From Scleromitrula shiraiana (taxonomy: Eukaryota > Ascomycota > Leotiomycetes > Helotiales > Sclerotiniaceae): a stretch of 64,000 nt of DNA. The position numbers and the translations under genes were made by a program. The number at the start of each line of letters is the position of its first letter. Position 1 is the first letter of the stretch. Positions 26,293 to 37,033 of this stretch are shown here, one piece after another. Below the pieces are notes generated by a model. It was not told where the DNA came from. It saw only the letters and a program-made list of their open reading frames with translations, and made no database searches. The stretch spans positions 868,001 to 932,000 of the forward strand of contig JABELC010000014.1 in the NCBI GenBank assembly GCA_028455995.1, read 5' to 3'.

Positions 26293-26974
26293 ATGGGTAT
26301 CAGCCGTGACAGCAGACATAAGAGATCCGCCTCTGGTGCCAAGCGTGCCCATTACCGTGCGTAGTAGAAAGCCCATATATCTGGAATGATATGTGTTCCA
26401 ACCTGAAAACTAAAAATTTACAGGGAAGAAGCGCGCTTTCGAAGCCGGACGACAAGAAGCCAACACCCGTATCGGTGCTAAGCGTATCCATCTCGTCCGT
26501 ACCCGTGGTGGTAACCGAAAGTTCCGTGCTCTCCGTCTCGAAGCCGGTAACTTCTCATGGGGATCTGAGGGTATCGCCCGCAAGGTCCGTGTGATCGTTG
26601 TCGCATTCCATCCTTCCAACAACGAACTTGTCCGAACCAATACCCTCACCAAATCCGCCGTTGTCCAAGTCGATGCTGCCCCATTCAGACAATGGTACGA
26701 GGCACACTACGGTCAAAACTTGGGACGTAGACGTCAACAAAAGGCTGGTCAAGCCGTCGAGGAGCCAGACACCAAGAAGAGCAAGTCCGTCGAGAAGAAG
26801 CACCACGAGAGATTCGCTGCTCAAGGAAAGGTTGAGCCTGCTTTGGAGAAGCAATTCGAGGCTGGTCGTCTTTACGCCGTTGTCTCATCCAGACCCGGAC
26901 AAAGTGGACGTGTCGATGGTTACATTTTGGAGGGTGAGGAATTAGCTTTCTACCAACGCCAATTGAGAAAGTAA
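26293..26974 (+). CDS. RPS8: 40S ribosomal protein eS8
   Basis: Exons 26293-26356 and 26424-26974 (intron 67 nt, GTGCGT...TTACAG) give 204 residues. The start MGISRDSRHKRSASGAKRAH and the segment KRIHLVRTRGGNRKFRALRL are signature eS8 sequence, and the length fits the family (about 200 residues). The second exon carries the fungal insert GRRRQQKAGQ..KKSKSVEKKHH and ends AFYQRQLRK. It is a core component of the small ribosomal subunit. Codon use is strongly biased (CGT, AAG, GTC, ATC), unlike its neighbours, as expected for a highly expressed gene. Confidence 0.97.
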
Positions 26975-28266
26975 ATCAAATTCTATGGGGAATTTATGGT
27001 ATGGGTTGTATTTCAATGGGAATCAGGGCATGGAGTTCCTTCTATGAATTGATGCAAGAAATGGTTCTCATCAATTGGGCTATTATAAGAAATTAAAAGC
27101 AATACGAATACACCCTTTTCCAATTGTTTTACAAATGACAGTTTTGCGTGAAAATTTGTTGTGTGACCAACATTCGTGTTTTTCTTTATACAATTCGAAG
27201 AAGTCTAGATTCAGTGAATTAGGATCTCTTCGCGGCCCCACGCTTCCCCCCGTCACACTCAGAGCTATTGTTTTGTACCTGCAGGACGAGTTGTCCAAGT
27301 TTTGAACGTCTGTTCAATTGATCTACAATCATACATGCCGATTTTAATATCTGTATCTCAGACAGATGCTTGAAATAGCCCAAAATACATCTAAATCTCT
27401 ACATAAAAGGACAACCAAAAATAGATTGACACGCATATAGTTATTGCATCATAAAACCCAAACACATCCAAAGACAAAGCAAGTGCTCCCACAATAAATC
27501 TATTCCACTACTTATATCCCAAATCCCCAAAATTCAAACGGGCCTCGAAAAGGTAGACCTCCTCGGTGACTAGAATAGGCAAGCGCTTCTACTGTTCGCC
27601 CCCAATCTTTCTAGTAAGCATAATTCATTGTTGGGCGTGAGATGGAGGTGAAGCATGTGAAGTCTTGGATATGTTTGTTGTTATTCACCTATGTGTCACA
27701 TGGGAGATTTCACGAGCAATGGATTTTGTTTATTCATGGCTTGAGAAGACGTATTAATGACGTCGGGGGGTTGGAGATGCTTTTATTGGTTGGGAGTTGG
27801 TGCTGCGTGTGCCTAAATGTCTGCCTTCCATGCATATACGTTCTCTTGAAATGTCGAGTTCGAAATTAGCGGGTGTAAAATCTCGTGGTCTCGCTGTCTT
27901 TTTTGTTTGCTCAAATCAATATTTAAACTTGCATTTTCATTGTATACGATTGTAGCAGAAGAAAATTAATTAACATTGGATTGAGTTGGGTATTTGATCA
28001 TTTGAACTACACTTTTCTCGCTCTAGTTTACGATATCGTCATCTATTCTGCTCACTGCCCTCCTTGATACAATATAATTCGACTCGTTCTCCAATATATC
28101 ACACGAGGTTCGATACATTGATCAACCATCTTATCCAGTCACAAAACTCCACACATCTATCCCAATTCACCACCCCTTTACCTCCAAACCTACCACCCCC
28201 TCATCCCAACAACCCCCCCCCCAAAAAAAACACTTACTCCCACCCCACCCCTCCAAACAAACACAA
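26975..28266. other. Gene-poor spacer, left end of the accessory patch
   Basis: No supported gene. The end of eS8 is followed by ordinary 3' sequence. The stretch 27481-27590 is the left copy of a degenerate duplication (see the repeat entries). The 75-residue frame at 27642-27869 has no recognisable family and no homologous frame in the duplicate, so I do not call it. Confidence 0.6.
27481..27590 (+). repeat. Left copy of degenerate segment duplication
   Basis: Shares with 29107-29212 the order CAAGTGCT, then AATTCAAAC.G.CCT.GAAA.GGTA.ACC, then CTCGGT, then AGAATAGGC. Each copy lies about 0.7-0.8 kb upstream of one of the two related small Cys-rich ORFs. Confidence 0.6.
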
Positions 28267-28473
28267 ATGTGCATAACCCGCACCACGATCCACAAACGCA
28301 AACGCTGTAACCACACCCGCTGGGTTGGCCACCAAAAATTCATCCACAAATGCAGACATTGGAGCGAGAGTCGGAGGTATTGTAAGAAGGGCCCGGAGCA
28401 GAAGACCCATGTTACGGATAGGGAGGGCACATGTGAGCAGTGTGCGCATCGGCCGAGAGAGTTGTATAGGTAG
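28267..28473 (+). CDS. Small Cys/His-rich basic protein, copy 1
   Basis: A 68-residue frame with Cys at 2 and 14, further Cys near 30 and 40, and a terminal EGTCEQC. It aligns without long gaps to the frame at 30001-30201 (Met-Cys start, HK..RCN, C.H, C.KG, EG.C..C). The spacing looks like a small zinc-binding or disulphide knot; similar Met-Cys...Cys-Gly-His small proteins are widespread and uncharacterised in ascomycetes. There is no signal peptide, and the protein is strongly basic (many His, Arg, Lys). Its upstream region has C-rich low complexity. Conservation between two diverged copies is the main argument for being real; expression is unknown. Confidence 0.5.
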   Translation: MCITRTTIHKRKRCNHTRWVGHQKFIHKCRHWSESRRYCKKGPEQKTHVTDREGTCEQCAHRPRELYR

Positions 28474-30000
28474 GTTGTATAGGTAGATGGGGGGCTTGGA
28501 GGGGGAGGGTTGTGGATTGGGTATAGGCAATGGAGAGGGTATAGGAGAGAGTTTGTGGTGGTAAGGTGGGATGGGGTGGATGGGATAGATTGTTAGATTG
28601 GGTATTAGAGCTAATCGATTTTAATATCTGTTGAAAGGTTGAATATCTAGATGTATTCTTGAAGAAGTTCAATTTGAATGTTTGTTTTGAATATAGAAAT
28701 TGAAAACTTTTGAGGTAGTTTGCTTTAAATATCTATATACAGTTCAGACATTTTAGTATCTGGTGTATATGACTGATTGTACATGACTTGAACGGACACT
28801 CAAGATCCTGATGACTTGATTGATGACTTATGGATTGTTTGGTTTTTGTTTTTCTCAATTTTCTTTTTCGGGGATGTTGGAACCAAGTATTCCTTTCTCC
28901 TTTTCGGAATCTTCTCTTATTCACGAACTGGTGTATACTGTATAGAATTCATGTGATGAAAACTAGTTCCACTGTCCATTTGCTTTACAGTTAACAGGTT
29001 CCTGTCCATACACCCTCCAGGAGTCAGCAAAACCAGTGCCCAATTTTTTTATACCTAAACTTTGCATGCATCATATTATAAAATCTAGATATTTCTATAT
29101 ATAAGGCAAGTGCTGCTCCAATCACTAAAACCCAATTTCTATTTCTTTGATTCCTGTAATTCAAACAGACCTTGAAATGGTACACCCTCGGTATTCAGAA
29201 TAGGCCATTTACCTTTAGACCCCGAATTTTAGACCCTCAAAAAATGTATTGGCTATTTTGAGTTACAGCCTTACTGATGATGCACACAGTGTCTGGATTT
29301 CAGCCAGTTTGCTTCTTATAATTTGGGTATGTATCGTGTGGGAAACTGTATCGGAGAGATTGTGGCCATATATTCTTTTTCTTTGATGATGTGTGTGTAA
29401 AAAGAAGAGAATAATTATGAATTCAGTCGGCAATGTTTGTTTGCTGTGTATTTGCATGCTTCTGTATTTCTTCCCCAGATATGTCTTCTCTTTTGTGTCA
29501 AGGATCTGATGGTTATAGAGTAGTCTCTATACTCCTCTATATTCCTTGTGCTCTGGAATCAACTAAAGTCAATACGTACAATACACATTATATCCAATCT
29601 ACCCAAATCGATAATACTCATCAAATAATTACTTTGTTAATTATTGCATTGTATAGAGCAAGATTAACAATTATATTGGTCTACCATCACAATATCTTCC
29701 CTCTTCAATTCGCGATCGTCGCCGGCCTCTCTCATCATTTCCCTCATCACTCGCTACCTTGTCATTCATTACTCTACTGTCAATATTGGTCGAAATCAGA
29801 CCAGCCCAATCTTCAAATCAGACAAGTTGTCGGTTCATTGCATTATATAAGGCGAGCGCAACATACTCATATCGATCAACGATATCTGACTTCTTCCATT
29901 CGAGCATTCTGTCACATCACCGCGGCGCCTACTACTGTCCTCCTCAAATAATCCAATCAGCCAATCACCGAACTGAATCTGAATCAATCCATCCAACACG
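28474..30000. other. Spacer between the Cys-rich ORFs
   Basis: It holds one copy of the dispersed CTTGAACGGACA-type repeat (around 28788-28805) within an AT-rich tract with AATATCT motifs, and the right copy of the segment duplication. The 172-residue frame at 29433-29951 shows no family features and is not called. Confidence 0.55.
29107..29212 (+). repeat. Right copy of degenerate segment duplication
   Basis: Contains AATTCAAACAGACCTTGAAA and CACCCTCGGTATTCAGAATA, which align with AATTCAAACGGGCCTCGAAA and CTCCTCGGTGACTAGAATA of the left copy. It precedes the second Cys-rich ORF by about 0.8 kb. Confidence 0.6.
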
Positions 30001-30201
30001 ATGTGCACAGCGGAAGTAATAGTTCATAAATGTGCTCGTTGCAATTGCATACGCCGAAGGGACCCTGCAAGGGTAACCGAGTGTGATCATAGAGATAGGG
30101 AACATGTGTTGTGTCATAAGGGTAGGAATACTAGTATCAAAAAGACTATTATAAAAAACAAAGAGGGCGAGTGTGATTCATGTCAACGTAAGCCAAAATA
30201 A
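30001..30201 (+). CDS. Small Cys/His-rich basic protein, copy 2
   Basis: A 66-residue frame with Cys at 2, 11, 14, 16, about 30, 40, 60 and 63. It is related to the frame at 28267-28473: same Met-Cys start, HK.ARCN versus HKRKRCN, the same C.H and C.KG placement and the same EG.C..C end. It has two extra Cys (11 and 16). No signal peptide or membrane segment. The copies sit 1.5 kb apart in the same orientation inside a degenerate duplicated segment. Function unknown; a metal-binding fold is an inference from Cys/His spacing. Confidence 0.55.
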   Translation: MCTAEVIVHKCARCNCIRRRDPARVTECDHRDREHVLCHKGRNTSIKKTIIKNKEGECDSCQRKPK

Positions 30202-31382
30202 CCAGAGGGGAAAGTATTCAAGGGGCGGAGGAGCGAGATAAATGAGATACAAGAGGCAAGCAACCAGGAATGAAAGGGCAAGCAATTCGGATGATGAGTG
30301 TTGCTGTTGTTGTGATGATGATTGTTGTTGTGATGATGATTGTTGTGTGGTGATGTAGAGGAACGATGGTTGATTTGGACACAGAAACCCCTTATGAGGG
30401 TTTGGATATGCTTGATTCTTCTTGATTTTGATAATGCATTGTACAATGATTTGGTCATTTGATAAATTATCGCGAATTTAGTATTTATCTTTGATATCTA
30501 GGAAGGAATTTATTGAAATAAATATTATTCAAAATAAATCTGAATGTTTAGATTCTACATGGACGGTAGAAAGGAAATTAGTTTGTTTGCTGATTCTAAT
30601 GATATATATTATAACATCGAGCTTAAACTCAGTATTTGATATAGCTGAGACTTTGACTAGCTATAGATATCCTAAGCCTAAGTGGAAATGCTTCTAGAGT
30701 ATTGGAAATAGAATAGGATATATTGGTTCCTCGATGTATCTATCCACTCTTGTCTTGAGTCTTTTCTGGAAATTTTTGAAGCCCTGCAGGCCCCAGAACA
30801 ATATAGAAGGATCCACAGCTGAACCGGACACATTAGTCAACCACCGGGGCAATTTATAGGGTTGTTTTAGTTCCCCACTAGTTATTTACCCCGCCAACCT
30901 GGCAGACTTTCCACGTCGAGTCTTCATCTCTGCAACTCATTAACACACACATCAATTCAAACTTTGATACATTGTGAATTCACTTTCACAGCTGTGTTAA
31001 AAGCTCATCTTGCGACCTAGATGTAAAGAATCTTTGTAGTGGAATATAATCTGACAACCAATCCAATGGGTAGGACGATGGTTGCTTCGATTCTACGAGA
31101 GCAAACCCACTGAGGAGGCATTCGGCCCCCTTCAGAATGGTATGTAGACATTTGTAACGACGAAGATGCATGGTTCATGACCAAAAAGGAAGCCTAATTT
31201 GTGGTTTTGTGCATATAAAATTTATCCTCGTCATCAATTTGGCCCCCAACCTCGATAACAGCTTATCATGATGTCGCTTTATGGTGGAGGCACAGCTGAT
31301 GTTACATCGTTGCTCAGCCTCAACTTAAATGCTTTTATTTCCACGATCATTCCAGACGTTCTCTTAGTTTTTCGTCAATGTA
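30202..31382. other. Spacer upstream of the STAND-N/G-alpha gene
   Basis: It contains a GTTGTTGTGATGATGATT low-complexity tract (30300-30360) and otherwise unremarkable sequence. No gene is supported. The final 100 bases are pyrimidine-rich leader to the ATG at 31383. Confidence 0.6.
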
Positions 31383-33546
31383 ATGGATCCTTTATCAATC
31401 ATCGGCCTCACAAGTTCTTTAATAAGTATCGGAGAAGTTATCACGAAAAGTGTTAAACACCTCGTGGCTCTCCAATCAAGATACAAAAATGCCAGTCTCA
31501 TGGTTAGTCTCTTGATTGGGCAGCTTACGACTCTCAAGGCAGCTTTGAAGGAGGTGTCGGAATGGATCTCATCTAGTCTCGAAGGAATTGCTGAGCATGA
31601 GCAACTCGTGGATGATTTAAATATCTCCACAGGAGGTATTAAACTTATCATTTCAATTTTGAGCGAACGAATTGATTCTTTGGATCGAAATAGCGTTAAT
31701 GAATTAGGCGTTAAAGGGAGATTTCAGTTCCTTTGGGACGAACAAGAGATGGGAGAATTCACGAATCATTTAAATAATCAGATAAATGCTCTAAATCTTC
31801 TACTCACCGCATTACAATGGTATGTGGTCAAAACATAAACACTCATAGCTAAAATTTCATTACATCTGAGCCGTCGGCTAACAACATAACAGTCGAAGCT
31901 CATTTGATCGAAATCAGTTACTACGGGATACCGAAAGTCGCCACATCATGAAGATGGTCGAAGATGATCGGACATCACTGATGCGTTCTGCTAGGAGTTT
32001 TAACTCGGAAACTATGAGCCGTTTGGACATTGAATTTGATTTTGATCACGAGATTATCACGACTGATGTGTATCGCGCTGCATTGAGATCTTTAAAAAAG
32101 GCGACGAGTGATAAATCACCGGCAGCAGACGGCAATCGAGTGATCCAAGATGATGGCACAATATCTAGCCCGGGAGAGAATGTTCAGGTTCAGATCAAGG
32201 CATTATCTGTCCATAGTACAGGAGAAACAAAATCCGATGATTCTTCAATGAACATTTCTAGAACAGAACTCTTTGGCGTCCGTTTTGAGGATTCGATCCC
32301 TCTGATTTCAAACTCTACCTTCCATCCAAACCCCAGTCCGGCGGAGCGAGCAGCACATTATTTGAAACCACCACTTGCACATCTTGCACCATTTGCTCCG
32401 AAAAGAAAGAAGCTATTTGGTAGCACCTCCAGCTTCTTTCCCGGCCGTACAGCTCAAATTGATCTATCACTGGGAAAAGAAGCTCGTAATGATGAGCCAT
32501 TCCGTATGATTCAATTTGGGAGTAGCAGCAGCGGCAAGACTACGCTCAAGAAGTCCATCAACATTCTATGCCAAGGTGGGATGACTATTGACGAGCTGAT
32601 TGCCTATAAAGAAGTCATTATATCAAGCGTGATTGACTGTACACAAGCTATCTTGGACGTTATGGAAGATGCCGAGATCTTCCTAGAAGATAATCTTAGT
32701 AACGCGTACAGCATTCTGCGGACACCTGAATTCAAAGCCAATCTTCGTCCGATGGTGCAATGCTTATGGCAAGATCAAGGTTTTCGAAGAGCGTACGAAA
32801 TTTGGGCTGACCACTCACAGAAGGATTCCGCTAAATAGTCAGTTAATCTTCGAATTGTTTATAATCATTGTAATCTTACTTGCTAATTTATCTCCAGCTT
32901 CTTCGACGCAATTGATCGCATTGGGGATCCCGGGTATATACCGAACGGGGAAGATGTCCTTCGAGTTCGCATAAAAACTTCCGGGATAGATACTACTACG
33001 CTCTCATGGGATAAGATGAATAAGAAAGTCGAGATATACGACGTTGGAGGATGGAGGAGTGAGCGTAAAAAATGGATACACACTTCATCCGAGCAAGAAG
33101 GGCCAGCGATGATGGTATACACTGTTCCAATATCCGCATTCGACTACCCCCTACTAGAGGAACCCGAAGCCATCCAACTTTATGAAGATTTGGTATTATT
33201 CGAATCAATAGTTAATTCTCACAGATGGAAGATTACAAAATACGTCTTACTATTCACCAAGGTTGATGTTTTAATGGACAGGCTGAATAATGCTAAATTT
33301 CAAACATCATTTCAAACTCATTTTCCTGACTTCAATGGCAATTTTGGAACAGATCACGAAGAAGTAGAGGAGGTTAAGCACTGTATAAAGAAACGCTTTC
33401 TGGCTTTAGTTAAGCCTACAGTACCACCGAAAGAGGTTGATGTTCTATTTGGGAATCTAGTTGATCCTGCCGCGACGACTGCAAGAACTATTCTTGATAT
33501 GGTTTTCAAGTTATGCATGGTGGAGCAGAAAATGACCATAGAGTGA
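31383..33546 (+). CDS. Fusion of fungal STAND-type N-terminal domain with G-alpha-like GTPase domain
   Basis: Three exons (31383-31819, 31893-32837, 32898-33546; introns 73 and 60 nt, GT-AG) give 676 residues. Residues 1 to ~120 start MDPLSIIGLTSSLISIGEVI and resemble the HeLo-like N-terminal domain of fungal STAND/NLR proteins. A linker follows, then from about residue 350 a heterotrimeric G-alpha domain. G1 is GSSSSGKTT (Lys361). Next come a helical domain and switch I VLRVRIKTSGI with its Arg and Thr. G3 is DVGGWRSERKKW, with Trp513 where G-alpha has catalytic Gln. G4 is FTKVD (canonical NKxD), G5 is PAATTART (canonical TCATDT). The C-terminus lacks the NLRxxGL receptor tail, and there is no Met-Gly myristoylation start. 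Ordinary G-alphas are about 355 residues. A membrane- or death-fold-coupled nucleotide switch is inferred. Confidence 0.85.
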
Positions 33547-33989
33547 TGTCTGTAATTGGAGTTTTTACACTTTTGAATGTCCATTTAAATCTGAATATTT
33601 AAAAATGTATAAAATTCAGTGTTTGTGTATTGAACAAATATTGAAAATTAAATTAGCTTATGATATTTTATTATCTATTGTTTGTATAAACATTTAAAAT
33701 AAAACATTTTGGAGTATCTTTGAATGTCTGGATTCTGACCAGATATTCAAAGTAAAATAACTTGAGACATATCTGGATGTTTATATCGCAAATTAGCATT
33801 TAAAATGATTCGAAATATACTTCAATGATTGAATTTCTAACAGATATTAGAAAACGGATTAGTTCGAATCCAGGATTTATCTCATTTTTATTGGTTTGAT
33901 GATTGTTCCTACAGTATCAACCTATCAATCCAAGTCTCTTCTTCCGGGGGTTTAAGTTTCATCTTTGAATCTCTCCGACATATGTAGGT
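33547..33989. repeat. AT-rich degenerate repeat tract after the G-alpha fusion
   Basis: Recurrent pieces such as GAATGTCCATTTAAATCTGAA, ATTTAAAAT, TTGAATGTCTGGATTCTGAC and AGATATTCAAAG resemble tracts near 37330-37680, 43980-44180, 48410-48560 and 63100-63190. It behaves like a worn dispersed repeat rather than unique spacer. Confidence 0.5.
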
Positions 33990-35739
33990 TTAACGGCCGA
34001 ACTTGTTCAACTCCAACCATCTCAACGGTGGAAATACAATACCTGTAAAGCCAACAGCAATCCATCCCCCAATGTCACCTCCATACTCACCTCCAATCTT
34101 CAGGGCAATGGGACCCGTATAATAAACCTGATACATGCCCACAGTTGCCCCCGAAAATCCGATTAGGGATGAAAGTAACGCTGCAAGTCCAATTGGTAAC
34201 TTGCTCTTGTCATCTTAAATGGTCTAGTCCAACTTTTTTCCAGCCAGCTTGTGGAATATCACATGCTCCTCGACAACTATAGTAAGCCAGGGACAGATCC
34301 AATAAGCAATCATTGGAAGAAAGTTCTGGAAGACGGTATAGAACTTGTTTCGGCCAGCAACGGAAAGAACAAGCTGTGAAACTTGAGTCAATTCTACACT
34401 AGGAGTAAGTATATCGGACTAGGCGATTAAGACTTACCTCGACTATAGTAAATACGATACACCAAAACCAACGTGGGATTTTGTTTGCATATCTCCCAAG
34501 TACTTGTATTGTCAACGCGGCATTATAAGTACATGGCGCATTATTAATGATAGTGCCTAGCGCAGGAATAACGGCACAGAAGCCTCCGAAACCACCCAAG
34601 CCATTATAACAGGCATATATGAGAGAAGCAATGATGTGTCAAACGCCTCGCTCCATTCTGGGATGTTCGGAACGCCGGTAGCGATTCCGATTCCAACTAT
34701 TTCGCAAATAATCAAAGAACTCCAGATGCCAGTCCACGTGGATGTAAATACGATCCATTTGGGGTAGGTACTCGGGTAGTAGACATAAAAGTCTGCACTG
34801 ACAGCCGAGAACCCAACTACACTAGAGAATACCAAGGCGAAAAATGAGTAGCGATTCGCGTTGATTGTTCCGATATCACCAACTGAGACTGCGGTGGTAT
34901 CGAAATTTTTGCCAGCATATCCGATGAGTACAGACATTGCTAAAACTTGCGGGATGTATCCAAATCTAATTTTCCATGAGCTTTTCGAGCATTATTTTCT
35001 GCAATCCGAAAGGGATAAACTTACCTTTCGAGTTTGCTCACATAAGTAATACCAAAAGTAGCGACTAATCCAATACAAAGTACAGCAATGATACATCCAA
35101 CGGCCAAGCTCAGACTTCCTCCATTAACAGCTGTTATCATTTGGCCAGTAAAGATACAAAAAATGGTACCAAAGCCAAGTTGCTGAATGATATTACAAAT
35201 TGCTGTAAGTTTTGCAGGCCAATAGCCCATGAAATATCTTCCAATTATCTACCAACAAACACACAGAAAGAATTAGCTCACGATAAAGAGAACCAAATAT
35301 CATCGCATACCATAGTTCTGTTGCCACTTTCCGGCCCAAAGGTGGCCATATACGAAATCGCGGTCGTAGCAAGTGCATTAGAGAAAATAACAACACAGAT
35401 AGAATCTATCCAACCAAGTCCATATGCCAATGGCCCAAACATCCCAACTATACTATTAACACCTTGAAAGTTCACACTGAACCATAACGAAAACATATGC
35501 AAGTAATCGTGGAGCGGGCGAGGAACATTCTTCTCGCTACTCGTCACGCGCATGATGCCGCGAGCTTCGATTCCCCAGATATTCTCTAGTTTGATGCTCC
35601 AATAACTTAATATCCCATTGGAACTCGAAGAATGACGAGTTAAATTCTGATCTTGGTTGGTGGAGTTGTCGACTATACCATGGATTTTATTTGGGTTTGC
35701 TGCTACTTTTTCGATATAATGCTCCGTGGCGGCGCTCAT
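33990..35739 (-). pseudogene. Purine-cytosine permease (NCS1 family), inactivated
   Basis: Four exons can be followed: 35739-35311, 35248-35025, 34965-34438, 34373-33990. The translation shows the NCS1 signatures FGPESGNRTM, GYWPAKLTAICNIIQQLGFG, RYSFFALVFSSVVGFSAVSADFYVYYP (read in two parts) and the conserved end RWLELNKFGR. It carries three lesions. Near 34636 the frame shifts by one: EWSEAFDT is in one frame and SLIYACYNGLGGFGGFC in another. Near 34230 two Trp codons expected in a W..W-D segment before KSKLPIG read TAG and TAA, three G-to-A changes on the coding strand. Intact relatives move cytosine, adenine or related bases across the plasma membrane with protons. A sequencing error could explain the shift but not the two stops, so the gene is very probably dead. 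Confidence 0.85.
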
Positions 35740-36255
35740 TGTAAAGATGTAGAACACTAGAAGTTCAGAGAACTAAAGAGATGCAACAAATTCCAGTTGA
35801 GAAGACTGGAATTTATATAGGATGAGCAGTCATGCTTGCAGAATTGAGCTTCAAGTTACTTCTTTTCGTAGATGATTTTGCAACTTCGGCCATCATACCC
35901 AAAATGCTGTTTCAACCCAACTCCCGACACTTACTTTTTCAATAATATGCATGTATGATAAGATATGAAACAGTTATTGGATGGTTAATATGTATCCTGC
36001 ATTGTGTTGTCGCTAACGAAGCTGCAGTCACGGCTGGTCATCTGATGTTACATTACAGCAAAGTCTATGTAGAATGCGGCTCCAAAACTGCATTTTCCAC
36101 TCTGAAGACTATTGAAGCCTTACAACACATTCTTCCTTGTCTAAGTGGCTGTACTGTTTACTTTATACATTCAATACCTCCACTAAGTTAATATAATAAA
36201 ACAATAGCATCCACAATTGAACTAGGCATGTTTGTCCAAATACCTCATATCATTC

Positions 36256-37033
36256 TTACTTAACAATAACTAACACCCCATAGTTAGGAATAGTCTTATA
36301 AGTCTCCAACTCAGCTAAACTTGCACCTCCTGGTCCATCACACTTCAAATATCTTTCTGGAACTTCTGTGACACCTCATTCAAGTTTTCACTTCAACCCC
36401 GCCTCTCGTGCAGGCTCTTTATATAATTCCTTCTTCAGATGATAGCATTCGAAGTCAAAATTTCCAACAGGAGTTTCACCATGTACTCGGAAAAAAATCC
36501 CATCTTTAACATCTTTGAGATGGTTATAGATCAAATATCCCGATCCAGCCGGCATCGAGCGAGCATTTGCTTCAGCGTTCATGGAATCTATGGGATTTGA
36601 TGAGGGTGGAACGGTGATCGAAACAAATCATCCACCCTCCTTGAGATTCGTCGCGATATTGCGGAACATATTAACAATAGCCGCACGATCTGGGGCATAA
36701 TTGAGAAGCCATGCATCGAATACGATATCAAAAGGCGATCCATCATATGCTTTTGGAACAGAATAGTTGGCTTGTATGAATGATACATCTTTACTCGAGC
36801 GTCGTGCTTCATCTATCATGATTGAGGATATATCAACGCTAAGTACAGAACTTGCTCCCCACTCCAGGAAGCTGTAGGTAGAAAAGCCTAGCGAGCTCGA
36901 GAACTCTAGCGTTTTCGATAAATGGTGCTACAGTTGTGTGCACATTCTCGCGCTCGATCAAAGCGATGGAAGCTCCACGAATATAATCGTAAGGACCTTG
37001 GATGGTATCATGCTATTGTTCTGTTGCTGCCAT
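36256..37033 (-). pseudogene. Class I SAM-dependent methyltransferase, inactivated
   Basis: Readable fragments in order: MAATEQ-stop-HDTIQGPYDYI, then ENARVLELA, then after a frame change LGFSTYSFLEWGASSVLSVD, FDIVFDAWLLNYAPDRAAI, NLKEGG-stop-FVSITVPPSSNP, GYLIYNH, REAGLK-stop-KLE-stop-GVTEVPE, and YGVLVIVK at the end. They match a small class I methyltransferase: motif I (VLELAxGxG), acidic motif II, DAWLLNY motif IV. The glycine loop of motif I is missing with a frame change, which alone would abolish SAM binding, and there are four in-frame stops, three or four of them one transition away from Trp, Gln or Arg codons. Substrate cannot be told. Confidence 0.8.

Noticed and set aside
29433..29951. 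172-residue ORF with a Cys-rich hydrophobic start
   Set aside because: No recognisable domain, composition like spacer, and no counterpart in the duplicated segment; not enough to call a secreted protein.
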